From assembly GCA_022824565.1 (NCBI GenBank), contig JAJDZQ010000092.1:1-60251 (forward strand): 60,251 nt of DNA, in the 5' to 3' direction. Positions 17,738 through 26,437 of this stretch are shown in pieces; position 1 is the stretch's first letter, and each line of letters opens with the position of its first letter. The notes below the pieces were generated by a model. It saw only the letters and a program-made list of their open reading frames with translations. It did no database searches and was not told the origin of the DNA. The stretch comes from Anaerolineae bacterium. GTDB taxonomy: Bacteria; Chloroflexota; Anaerolineae; Aggregatilineales; Phototrophicaceae. Position numbers and translations under genes: made by a program.

Positions 17738-18940
17738 ATGGCAGACGAACAGCAAGTGAGCAGCACTTTCACGAGCCAGGCAGCCGAAGCCAGCGCCGGC
17801 GATGCTCCCCAGCTGGGCATCGGCATGATTGGCTATGCCTTCATGGGCAAAGCGCACACCAATGCCTTCAAGACCATTCCCTACATGATGTACCCGCCGG
17901 TAGCTGTGCCGCGTCTGGTGGCGATCGCGGGCCGCAATGAAAGCGCCGTCAATGCAGCCGCGGTGCGCTATGGCTACGAGCGCGCCTATACCGACTGGCG
18001 CGACCTGGTCGCCGATGATGATGTCGATGTGCTGGACAATGGCGGTCCCAACGATGCGCATGCCGAGCCCTGCATCGCCGCGGCAAAAGCCGGCAAGCAT
18101 GTATTTTGTGAAAAACCGCTGGCGCGCACCGCCGAAGAAGCCAAATCCATGCTGGACGCGGTCGAAGCAGCCGGCGTCAAGCACATGGTCGCGTTCAACT
18201 ATCGCTTTGTGCCGGCCGTGCAACAAGCCAAGAAACTTATCGAAAGCGGCGCGCTGGGGCAGATTTATCATTGGCGGGCGGTCTATCTGCAAGAGTGGGG
18301 CATGGACCGCGCCATGGAGACCAGTTGGCGCTTTGACAAATCAATCGCCGGCAGCGGCGCATTGGGCGACCTGGGCGCGCATATCATCGACCTGGCTCGC
18401 TTCCTCGTGGGAGAGCCACGAGCCGCCTCGGGTCTGGCGCGCACCTGGATCACCGAACGGCCCGATGGTCTTGGCGGCCTGGCGAAGTCCGATGTAGACG
18501 ATGGTTTCGTGGCGCTGCTGGACTTTGAAAATGGCGCGCTGGGCACTGTCGAGGCGACCCGCTTCGCGCAGGGGCGCAAGAACTTCAATTCATTCGAGAT
18601 TAATGCCGAAAATGGCTCCATCCATTTCAACCTGGAGCGGCTGAATGAGCTGAATGTCTTCTGGAAAGGCGAGCAGCCCGATACCACGCAAGGCTTCCAC
18701 AATGTGCTGGTCAGCGAAGGGCATCATCCTTATTGGGCAAATTGGTGGCCACACGGACATATCATCGGCTGGGAACACAGCTTTGTGCACGAGTTCCATC
18801 ATTTCTTCGCTGCCATCGTCAATGACGCCGATGTCGCGCCCTATGGCGCCACCTTCGCAGACGGCTATCGCAATGCTGTCATTTGTGATGCGATTTTGGA
18901 ATCGGCGGCTAGTGGAAGGCGCGTTGATATCAACTACTAA
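17738..18940 (+). CDS. Gfo/Idh/MocA family NAD(P) oxidoreductase
   Basis: 400 residues. The Rossmann start G-M-I-G-Y-A-F-M-G is near residues 29-37 and the catalytic-loop motif C-E-K-P at 124-127. It is the usual partner for an isomerase-like TIM barrel in sugar or inositol catabolism. The stop codon overlaps the convergent comEC stop by 4 bases. The substrate is probably a sugar or cyclitol taken in by the neighbouring ABC system; that link is inferred from proximity only. Confidence 0.9.
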   Translation: MADEQQVSSTFTSQAAEASAGDAPQLGIGMIGYAFMGKAHTNAFKTIPYMMYPPVAVPRLVAIAGRNESAVNAAAVRYGYERAYTDWRDLVADDDVDVLDNGGPNDAHAEPCIAAAKAGKHVFCEKPLARTAEEAKSMLDAVEAAGVKHMVAFNYRFVPAVQQAKKLIESGALGQIYHWRAVYLQEWGMDRAMETSWRFDKSIAGSGALGDLGAHIIDLARFLVGEPRAASGLARTWITERPDGLGGLAKSDVDDGFVALLDFENGALGTVEATRFAQGRKNFNSFEINAENGSIHFNLERLNELNVFWKGEQPDTTQGFHNVLVSEGHHPYWANWWPHGHIIGWEHSFVHEFHHFFAAIVNDADVAPYGATFADGYRNAVICDAILESAASGRRVDINY

Positions 18941-21285
18941 CTGTGCACAAACAAGCGCTCGCCATCGCTGCTGATATGCACCGTGCCGCTTTCATCGGTG
19001 CGCAGGACTAACACATCACCCAGCATAGCCAACGTGTCCGAGTCTGGGTCGCCGCGGGTGTTGGCTGCATCAATCTGCACCATGGCGAGCTGCGGTTGAA
19101 TATGGCGCAGGAAGTTCGCATCCAGCGAAGAGCGGGTGGCGTGTTGTGGCAGCTGCAGCACAGTCGCTGCCAGCCATTCGCCGCGGTCGAGCAGGTCGCG
19201 CTGTCCGTCTCGCCCGAGGTCGGAGGTCAGCAGGAAGGACGCGTCGCCAAAGCTAACGCGCAACACCAGCGCATGGTCATGCAAATTGTCGGCGATGGCC
19301 GGCTGGGCAGGCGGATGCAGCACCTCCAGGTCCAAGCCGTCATCCAGTTGAATCCGTTGCCCGGCGCGAACCCGGATGTTGGCCGTCTCGTCCTCTTCCA
19401 GCCGCGCCAGCAGCTGTTGGAAGTCCTCGCCAGCGTTCGGCTGTCCATGATAGAGCGCCGCGCCGATCTCGTAGCGCTCCAGCAGTTGGTTCAATGCGGA
19501 GATATCCCGCGGGTCTGGATGCGTGATTGCCAGCAGCTCGAATGTGTTGTCGTAAAAGGGCAGCCGGTCGCCAAGCGCCGTCAACAAGCGCGCTGGAAAA
19601 CGGCCGCCATCGACCAAGATCTGCGCGCCGCCCGGCGACTGCATCAATATCGCGTTGCTGTGCCCAAGCTCCAGCAGCCAGACATGCAGTCGCCCATCGC
19701 CGCGGCTTAGCAGCATCGCCAGCATCAACACAAGCGCGATGCAAAAGCTGCCAACCAGACCGGCGATCACAATTCGTCTGCGCATGAATGCCAGCAGCCT
19801 GTTCACATCAGGCAGTTGCGCTTTATTCATAATGGCACCGCCGATCAGCAGAATATAGAAGGCTTGGATGACGCGCCCATCAAAGTCGACAAGTAGCTGC
19901 GCGTATTCCAGCTGGGCAAAGGCGCGCACCACATGGATCGTCCAGGACAAATAGAGCATGTCTGCCCACAGTAGCAGGGTTCCCAGCGCCGGCACGAAAG
20001 CATAAACCGAGACCGCCACCAGACCCAGCATGAGCAGAGCCGACTGCGCCGGCACGATCAGCAGGTTGACGGGCAGCGCCACCAGCGAGAGCTTGCCGAA
20101 GTACAAAATCGTCAGTGGCAATGTGGTGATCTGCGCGGCCACTGTGGCGACCAGCGGCTCGACCAATACCCCGTGCAAGGGTTGCGCCAATCGCCCGGGC
20201 AAGCTGCGCTCCAGCAAGCTATGCAGCCGGTCGGAAAGGGGATCGGCAAACAATATCAGCCCCAGCACCGCGCAAAAACTCAGCTGAAAACCCAGGTCGT
20301 GCAAGGTATTGGGGTCGAAAAATAAGAGGATAAGCGTTGCGCAAGCCAGCGAAGCCGGTTTGAATGTCTTGCGCCTAAGCAAATCGCCGACGATCACCAG
20401 GCTGCTCATCAACGCCGCGCGCATCACGCCCGGGCTGCCGCCGACAAAGATGGCATAGACAAAGATGATCGCCACTGCGCAGAAACCCGCGAATGACTTC
20501 TGTCCGCCCGAAAGCGCCAGCATCATCCGAAAGACGATGGCGCTGACGATGACCATGTTGAAGCCGCTGATAGCGATGACATGCGCTGCGCCAACGCGAG
20601 AAAAATCTTCGGCCAGCTCAGCCGAGATGCCGCTTTCATCGCCGGTCAAAATGCCCGCTAACAAGCTGGCTTGAGGATCGGGCAACGCAGCGCCGATACT
20701 GCGCTTGACACTTTGCTTCAATTCCAGGAGCAGCGACTGCAAGGGGCTGCCGTGTCCGGCGCTAGTGACTTCTACAGCGGCATTGGGCATGCGGCTGAAG
20801 ATGCCCTGCCGCGTCAGGTATTCTGCATACGAGAAGGTATCCCAACTGGGCGGCATTGTCAGCGAGCCGGTTGCGCGGATGCGGTCGCCATAAGCCACTG
20901 TGGCGCTGCGTTGCGCTTCGACAAGCACGAGCCCGCTGGTGGCTTGGAGGTGATTGTGCACGAAGATGCTTTCCGCAGCGACACGCAGCAGGATGCGATC
21001 GTCGCGCAAATCTGGCTCAACGGCAACGATACCCGTGACCGTGCCTGCGCTGCCGTTGTACGCGGCGATCTCGCTGCTGGGTGGGATAAGCGCCGCCCGC
21101 CAGGCGCCTGCGCAAAGAGCCGCGACTATGACCAGCAACACGGTCTGCTGGCTGCGGCGAAATGCCCAGGCCAGCGCCAAGCACAGCAGAAGGCCACTCA
21201 GCCAGGTGTTTGCGTGAATTTGGGGTGCTGTCTGGGCAACCTGGATGCCAATGACCCAGGCAACAACGATGTAGACCAGCCTCAC
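18937..21285 (-). CDS. comEC: ComEC/Rec2-like DNA-uptake channel with degenerate MBL domain
   Basis: 782 residues. An N-terminal soluble domain (about 60-170), the competence membrane domain with A-I-S-G-F-N-M near residue 240 and at least eight membrane helices, then a C-terminal metallo-beta-lactamase-like domain (about 530-782). In ordinary ComEC this last domain has D-V-G-Q-G-D, T-H-P-D-x-D-H and a H-H-G-S motif. Here they read E-L-G-H-S-N, T-H-P-D-P-R-D and P-Q-H-A-T, so key metal and phosphate residues are missing. It would form the inner-membrane channel for incoming single-stranded DNA. Convergent with the oxidoreductase gene. Confidence 0.82.
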   Translation of the reverse strand: MRLVYIVVAWVIGIQVAQTAPQIHANTWLSGLLLCLALAWAFRRSQQTVLLVIVAALCAGAWRAALIPPSSEIAAYNGSAGTVTGIVAVEPDLRDDRILLRVAAESIFVHNHLQATSGLVLVEAQRSATVAYGDRIRATGSLTMPPSWDTFSYAEYLTRQGIFSRMPNAAVEVTSAGHGSPLQSLLLELKQSVKRSIGAALPDPQASLLAGILTGDESGISAELAEDFSRVGAAHVIAISGFNMVIVSAIVFRMMLALSGGQKSFAGFCAVAIIFVYAIFVGGSPGVMRAALMSSLVIVGDLLRRKTFKPASLACATLILLFFDPNTLHDLGFQLSFCAVLGLILFADPLSDRLHSLLERSLPGRLAQPLHGVLVEPLVATVAAQITTLPLTILYFGKLSLVALPVNLLIVPAQSALLMLGLVAVSVYAFVPALGTLLLWADMLYLSWTIHVVRAFAQLEYAQLLVDFDGRVIQAFYILLIGGAIMNKAQLPDVNRLLAFMRRRIVIAGLVGSFCIALVLMLAMLLSRGDGRLHVWLLELGHSNAILMQSPGGAQILVDGGRFPARLLTALGDRLPFYDNTFELLAITHPDPRDISALNQLLERYEIGAALYHGQPNAGEDFQQLLARLEEDETANIRVRAGQRIQLDDGLDLEVLHPPAQPAIADNLHDHALVLRVSFGDASFLLTSDLGRDGQRDLLDRGEWLAATVLQLPQHATRSSLDANFLRHIQPQLAMVQIDAANTRGDPDSDTLAMLGDVLVLRTDESGTVHISSDGERLFVHS

Positions 21286-21414
21286 GAGCGTCGATTGTTC
21301 GCTTGGATGCAGATGGCTGTAGTATAGGCAGGGTACAGAAGCGCGCAGGCCAAACAGACCTCAACTAGGTGAGGCCTGGTCGGGGGGGATTATCAATCTG
21401 GAGGGTGCAACGGA

Positions 21415-21978
21415 TTACACGGAACTGGCTGCGGACGCCTGCGCCGGACGGTCGAAGTTGATCGGCTGTTGACGAACGCTGTGTTGCGGAGCTTGCGCGG
21501 CCTGTGCTTCGAAAGCTGGCTCGACTTGATCCGGCTCCTGATGCTGCATCAGGTGGATGCCATTGCGAACCTCGTCCAAGGTATGGGCGAATTGCTGCTC
21601 CAACTGGCTCAGCTGCGCCAGGACATAGTGGTCGGCTTCCTGCGTGATCTTGTCAGCTTCGAGATTGGCTTGCTCGATGACAAACTCGGCGCGGACCTTG
21701 GCTTGCTTGACCATTTCTTGCTCGTCGATGAGGTCTTCGCTGTGCTGGCGGGCTTGCTGCACGATGCGCGCGGCTTCTTCGTTGGCTTCTGCCAAGACCC
21801 GGTCGCGCTGCTGGATTGTCCGCGCCGCGCGTTCGATCTCATCGGGGATCGAAATGCGCATCTGGTCGATGATTTCCAGCGCCCGTTCTTCGTCCAACAT
21901 GGTGTATTTGGTGCCAAACAGATGGCGCCCCTCGTCAATCAAATCTTCCAAACGGTCTACTAGATGTTGAATGTCCAT
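21415..21978 (-). CDS. Coiled-coil protein (DivIVA/ATPase-b like)
   Basis: 187 residues, almost entirely alpha-helical with a coiled-coil core (about 40-140) rich in Glu, Gln and Ala, then a disordered tail. It resembles the DivIVA-type or F0 b-subunit-like coiled-coil proteins often found beside coaD, but no defining motif is visible. The ATG at 21978 has GGGAGGG 5 bases upstream. A longer start at 21996 would overlap coaD. Function unknown. Confidence 0.7.
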   Translation of the reverse strand: MDIQHLVDRLEDLIDEGRHLFGTKYTMLDEERALEIIDQMRISIPDEIERAARTIQQRDRVLAEANEEAARIVQQARQHSEDLIDEQEMVKQAKVRAEFVIEQANLEADKITQEADHYVLAQLSQLEQQFAHTLDEVRNGIHLMQHQEPDQVEPAFEAQAAQAPQHSVRQQPINFDRPAQASAASSV

Positions 21979-21980
21979 CG

Positions 21981-22502
21981 CTACCCTCCCTGGCAAAGCG
22001 CTATGGATTTGTGCTGTCGATATTTCTCATGCAAGGCATTGGCGATACTGGGCGGCACCATCGAACTGACATCGCCACCTAGCTGGGCGATTTCGCGAAT
22101 CGTGCTGGAGCTGATGTGCATATATGGCTCGTCCGACATGATCGCGATTGTTTCCAACTCTGGCGCCAGTTTTTTGTTTGCCATGCCCATGCGAAACTCA
22201 AATTCAAAATCTCCAAAAACGCGCAAGCCTCGTACCAATGCGATTGCGCCGACCGACTTGGCATATTCTACTGTCAGCATGGAATAACTCGCAACTGAAA
22301 TAGCGGGATATTTTTGGAAGAGTTCGGCTGCCAGCGCCACCCGTTCTTCGACAGCAAAGAGCATTTGTTTGCTTTGCGGGTTGGCATAGATGGCGACAAT
22401 GAGGTGATCGAAAAAACGCGATGCCCGCAGCGCGATATTGATGTGCCCATAATGTATCGGGTCGAGCGATGCCGCATAAAGCGCCGTGCCCCTGCCATCC
22501 AT
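21981..22502 (-). CDS. coaD: Phosphopantetheine adenylyltransferase
   Basis: 173 residues. The nucleotidyltransferase signature is A-A-S-L-D-P-I-H-Y-G-H near residue 10 (a variant of the usual T-x-G-H) and the I-S-S-S-T-I-R motif near 132 also fits. It catalyses transfer of AMP from ATP to 4'-phosphopantetheine, the fourth CoA step. The ATG at 22502 has an AGGGAGAGG ribosome site. The stop is just before the coiled-coil gene, so the two are cotranscribed. Confidence 0.88.
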   Translation of the reverse strand: MDGRGTALYAASLDPIHYGHINIALRASRFFDHLIVAIYANPQSKQMLFAVEERVALAAELFQKYPAISVASYSMLTVEYAKSVGAIALVRGLRVFGDFEFEFRMGMANKKLAPELETIAIMSDEPYMHISSSTIREIAQLGGDVSSMVPPSIANALHEKYRQHKSIALCQGG

Positions 22503-22609
22503 AAAGCCTCTCCCTAAGCCGCCACAGCATTGTAGGGGCGCGCCAAAATCTGCGCCAACTGTATCCGCCCCACTTCCAGGCATTTTCACTTGTCGAAGCC
22601 AGGACTTGC

Positions 22610-25270
22610 CTAGCTGATATCCCCGAGCGTGGGAAAGCGAGCGTGGAGAATCGCAGCCAGTTGCTGGTGTTGGGGCAGGCTGAGCGTGGGGTCTTCTTCA
22701 AACAGAGTCTGCGCTTCAGCCTGCGCCAGTTCGACCAGCTCGGGGGAGATGGCCTGCACCTGCTGGAGGATGTTGGCGCCACTTTGGAACTTGCCCGGCA
22801 AACTGCCACTGCCGCGCAGCTGCATATCCAGCTCGGCCAGTTCAAAGCCGTCGCTCGTTTGTTCCAGCGCCGCCAGCCGCCGTTCTGCAGGGCTGGGCTG
22901 TGCTTCGCTCGGCGTCCCGGCTTGGGCTGCGCGCATCCGTTCGATGTCAATTTCCGCCGCAGAGTCGGGCAGCAGAAAGCAATAAGATTGGTGCTCGCCC
23001 CGGCCGACGCGCCCTCGAAATTGATGCAGTTGAGCCAGCCCAAAGCGATTCGCGCCGTCGATGACGATGACGTTGGCATTGGGCACATCCACGCCGACTT
23101 CGGCGACTGTGGTCGTCACCAGCACATCATATTCGTGCGCGGCAAAGTCGGCCATCAGCCGGTCTTTTTCGGCAGCCGACATGCGCCCATGCAGCAAGGC
23201 GACACGATGCCGATAAAACACCTGGCTCAAGCGGTGATAGGCTTCTGTTGCCGAAGCCGTCTCTTGCGCAGCCGACTCTTCCACCAGCGGATGCACAAAG
23301 AAAGCCTGACGCCCTTGCTCCAGCTGGCTTTCTACAAATCCATGCAAGCGCTCTCGGGCGATCGGCTCAATAATCTCAGTTTGCACGGGTTTGCGACCGG
23401 CCGGCTTCTCGCTGATGATGCTGAGGTCGAGGTCGGCGTAGAGTGTGAGCGCCAGGCTGCGTGGAAATGGTGTCGCTGACATGACGAGCAGGTGTGGGTT
23501 GCGCCCCTTGCCGCGCAGAGTCGCCCGCTGGTCGACCCCGAAGCGATGCTGCTCGTCGATGATCGCCAGCGCCAGATTATGGAAGTCCAGCCCGGTTTGG
23601 ATCAGCGCGTGCGTGCCAATCACGATGTCGATTTCGCCAGCCGCCAGCCCTTGATAAATGGCCTCGCGCTCATTCGCCGTCAGCGCGCCGGTTAGCAGCG
23701 CAATTTGTGGGCGCTGTGCCCATTCCAGCCTGGCGAACGTTTCGCAGATGGTTTTGTAATGTTGTTCTGCCAGGATGCCAGTTGGCACCATCACGGCGGC
23801 TTGGGCGTTGTTGTGGAGCGCGATGCCCAAAGCGGCGATCGCCACAGCCGTCTTGCCGCTGCCGACATCGCCTTGCAACAGCCGGTTCATGGGCAGCGGC
23901 TGCCGCATGTCATCGCGAATGTCGTTGATAGCCCGCGCCTGGTCGCCGGTCAGCTCAAAAGGAAAAGCATCAGCCACGAAGGATTCCAGAAACAGATCCG
24001 CGGCTTCCATTGGCAGACCTGGTTGCGACTGCCATTCGCGCCGCTTGCCGAGCAATGCCAGTTGTAGCATCAGCAATTCGTCGAAGATGAGACGGCAGCG
24101 GGCGTGTTCGCGATGGTCTTCGCCCTCGGGGAAGTGTCGCTGGCGGATCGCCCAGCCCAGATCGGCCAGGTCGCAGCGTTCCAGCAGCGCGCTAGGCAGG
24201 GGATCGGGCAGTTTGTCCGCCCATTCCGCTGTGAGCGTTTGCATGGTGCGTCGGAACAAGCGCGGACGCAAGCCTTTGGTCATGCGATAAACGGGCACAA
24301 TGCCGACCATGGTCAAATTGTCCAGGTCCAACTCTTCCCACTGCGGGTTCGTCATTTGCTTCATATCGCGGAAAAAGCTGACTTTGCCATGCAGCACGAC
24401 TGGCATGCCGCGACGCAGCCGCATGGCGGTATAGCCTTGTGCAAAAAAACGTGCCGTAAGCCGTCCACTGCCATCGCCGACCACCATGACCAGGTCGTTT
24501 CTGCCGCTAGTAGACACAGTGTGATAGCTTTCGACAGTCGCGATGATTGTCGTTGGCGGTCCGCCGGCCACGATATCTTTGATGCACTTCTGCCGCGTGT
24601 AATCGTGATAATCGCGCGGGAAGCTGTAGAGCAGGTCGCGGATTGTGTGCAAATCCAGCTGCGCCAGCAATTCGGCGAACTTGCTGCCGATGCCTTTGAT
24701 GTCTGTTGTCGGCGCAGCGAGTTCCTGCTGCAGTGTCATCAAATTGCCGATGTCGTCAGCTTCGCGGGGCAGTCGCGGCGGTCGGCTCAAACGCGGCACA
24801 GGTGGCAAGTCCGGGCGGTTGTGGCTGGGTCCGCGCATATAATCATCGTCCCACGATTCGCCATCATAACTGGCGCGGCGTCTGCCCGGCGAACGTTGCT
24901 GCTGGCGGGCTGGCTTGCGGTCGACATGCTCGTGGCGTTTTGGGCGAGAACGCGATTTCATCTTCGCTTCCCAATCTGGCAAGCGATTCTTGTAGCGCGG
25001 CGGCGGCGGCAAGCGGTTGGTGGCGCGGTCGAGCAAGTAATTGAGTCGGCCGATTCGTTCTTCTTTGTCATCCAGGCCGGCGTATTCTGCCAGCGCATCG
25101 ACAATCTCGTCAATGAGGATTTGGTGGCGTGGACGGCGGGCTTGTTCGCGCGCCTGTTTTTGCCAGCTCTGCGCGTATGCGCCCAAGCCGCCAGCCACCG
25201 CCGTATCCAGCGCGCCGAGTTCTCGCTCGCGTTTGAGCACGGCGACCAGATTTTCCAATGCAGAAGGCAT
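22610..25270 (-). CDS. recG: ATP-dependent DNA helicase RecG
   Basis: 886 residues. Residues 1 to about 195 are an extension absent from E. coli RecG, with a basic, low-complexity part (about 108-180). Wedge and OB region follow, then helicase motifs: Walker A G-D-V-G-S-G-K-T, D-E-Q-H box, T-A-T-P-F-P-R-S and, in domain 2, Q-F-R-G-R-V-G-R. RecG reverses stalled forks. The coaD start lies 108 bases downstream. The DegV gene ends 175 bases upstream, with a DegV-like fragment in between. Confidence 0.94.
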   Translation of the reverse strand: MPSALENLVAVLKRERELGALDTAVAGGLGAYAQSWQKQAREQARRPRHQILIDEIVDALAEYAGLDDKEERIGRLNYLLDRATNRLPPPPRYKNRLPDWEAKMKSRSRPKRHEHVDRKPARQQQRSPGRRRASYDGESWDDDYMRGPSHNRPDLPPVPRLSRPPRLPREADDIGNLMTLQQELAAPTTDIKGIGSKFAELLAQLDLHTIRDLLYSFPRDYHDYTRQKCIKDIVAGGPPTTIIATVESYHTVSTSGRNDLVMVVGDGSGRLTARFFAQGYTAMRLRRGMPVVLHGKVSFFRDMKQMTNPQWEELDLDNLTMVGIVPVYRMTKGLRPRLFRRTMQTLTAEWADKLPDPLPSALLERCDLADLGWAIRQRHFPEGEDHREHARCRLIFDELLMLQLALLGKRREWQSQPGLPMEAADLFLESFVADAFPFELTGDQARAINDIRDDMRQPLPMNRLLQGDVGSGKTAVAIAALGIALHNNAQAAVMVPTGILAEQHYKTICETFARLEWAQRPQIALLTGALTANEREAIYQGLAAGEIDIVIGTHALIQTGLDFHNLALAIIDEQHRFGVDQRATLRGKGRNPHLLVMSATPFPRSLALTLYADLDLSIISEKPAGRKPVQTEIIEPIARERLHGFVESQLEQGRQAFFVHPLVEESAAQETASATEAYHRLSQVFYRHRVALLHGRMSAAEKDRLMADFAAHEYDVLVTTTVAEVGVDVPNANVIVIDGANRFGLAQLHQFRGRVGRGEHQSYCFLLPDSAAEIDIERMRAAQAGTPSEAQPSPAERRLAALEQTSDGFELAELDMQLRGSGSLPGKFQSGANILQQVQAISPELVELAQAEAQTLFEEDPTLSLPQHQQLAAILHARFPTLGDIS

Positions 25271-25273
25271 GCC

Positions 25274-25445
25274 TTATCGTCTCCTGTCGCTGCGCCACGC
25301 CGCCACGCCGACCGAACCGGGCCCGACATGGCAGCCCAAGCTCGGGCTGATCTCGATGCCTAGTGTAGCAGATGGCGCGCTAGCGTCTATGGATGTCAAA
25401 CCGCGCTCGGCGATGATGATGCCAGTCGGGTCGTTGCGCTTCTGC
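25274..25445 (-). pseudogene. DegV C-terminal remnant
   Basis: In a frame different from the DegV gene upstream, the reading I-E-I-S-P-S-L-G-C-H-V-G-P-G-S-V-G-V-A-A-W matches the conserved DegV end (x-P-x-I-G-x-H-x-G-P-G-x-x-G-V-A). It ends in TAA just before the recG ATG. Only about 45 codons remain. The intact DegV upstream has its own, more divergent C-terminus, so this looks like a leftover of a second, tandem DegV gene. It could also be read-through sequence with no function. Confidence 0.55.
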
Positions 25446-26318
25446 CTAGAAGTCAAAATCATCTTCGTCCGCTTTTTCGAGCACAGCCATGCCACTGGCT
25501 GCGGTACCCAAATAGCAGGCCATGCTGACGCTGTACATGGTGAAAGGAAAATGCTGGCCAGGAAAGTCCAACGCCAATAACTCGTGCATCAGGCGCGTTT
25601 GTTCGGTGATCTGCCGCTGATCTTGAAGCACCAGCGCGTCTTCCAAATCGTTGAATTCGGTCATGAATTCGACCATGCGCTCGACCGTCTGGCTGACATT
25701 TTGCACCTTCTCGATGACGATGATTTCGCCGCTTTCTAGGCTGACAAATGGCATGACGCCCAGCCGCGCCGACAAGATGGCGTGCGAAGCGCTCATAATG
25801 CCATTGGCGCGCAGAAACCCAGGATCGCGGACGCAATATACCGAGTAGATACGATCGACCGCTTGGCGCACCTGTTGGACCGCGGACTCGACATCGGTGG
25901 CTGCTTCGGCGGTCTGCGCTGCCACCCTGATCAACATGCCTTGCCCGGCGCACAAACTCTGGGAATCGACCACGGCAATCTCGCAATCGCTGCTCACCGA
26001 CTGCGCAGCCATGCGACCATTCTGCCAGCTTTGGCTCAGCCTTCGCGAAGGATGTACCGAGATGATGGCGTCGCAATGCGGGGCGTGGCGCAGAAATACT
26101 TCCGCATAGTCGCGTTCCGATGGCGGCGTGACGATGGGCGGCTGCGCAAGCTGCGCGATGTGCGAAAAAGCCGTTTCGGCATCGATGTCCAGCCCTTCGC
26201 GAAAATGCTTGCCACCGATTGTGATGGTGTTGGGCAAGATGGTGACGGGGAAATGCCGCATCAAACGCGGGTTAGAAAAGCGCGCGCCGCTATCGGTGAC
26301 AATCTGGATTCTGGGCAT
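25446..26318 (-). CDS. DegV family fatty-acid-binding protein
   Basis: 290 residues. N-terminal I-V-T-D-S-G and later S-H-A-I-L-S-A-R-L-G-V, typical of DegV. DegV proteins bind a fatty acid and in Firmicutes serve FakB-like roles with the kinase FakA. No FakA homologue is in view. The C-terminal A-C-Y-L-G-T-A-A-S-G-M-A-V-L-E is unusual against the family H-x-G-P-x-A-L-G. It starts 11 bases after the short frame at 26330. Confidence 0.88.
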   Translation of the reverse strand: MPRIQIVTDSGARFSNPRLMRHFPVTILPNTITIGGKHFREGLDIDAETAFSHIAQLAQPPIVTPPSERDYAEVFLRHAPHCDAIISVHPSRRLSQSWQNGRMAAQSVSSDCEIAVVDSQSLCAGQGMLIRVAAQTAEAATDVESAVQQVRQAVDRIYSVYCVRDPGFLRANGIMSASHAILSARLGVMPFVSLESGEIIVIEKVQNVSQTVERMVEFMTEFNDLEDALVLQDQRQITEQTRLMHELLALDFPGQHFPFTMYSVSMACYLGTAASGMAVLEKADEDDFDF

Positions 26319-26329
26319 GATTCAGACGC

Positions 26330-26437
26330 TCACCATATCAGGCTGGGTGTGTTGTCTCGTTCGGCTTCGCGGGAGGCTTGCGCTGTGTCCGCGGCCAGAG
26401 CGGCTTTCTGTAAGCGCTTGTCCATATAGCCGTTCAT
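26330..26437 (-). CDS. Putative 35-residue peptide coupled to rpe
   Basis: The frame starts at ATGA overlapping the rpe stop and ends 11 bases before the DegV start. The predicted peptide is charged and Ala-rich, with no recognised domain. Its support is only the overlap geometry; it may be a chance frame. Confidence 0.3.
   Translation of the reverse strand: MNGYMDKRLQKAALAADTAQASREAERDNTPSLIW

Noticed and set aside
21359-21374. Terminator hairpin after the coiled-coil gene
   Set aside because: The stem is only five pairs and no U run follows on the minus strand.
24104-25363. Rightward frame opposite recG
   Set aside because: It mirrors recG coding and has no protein family features.
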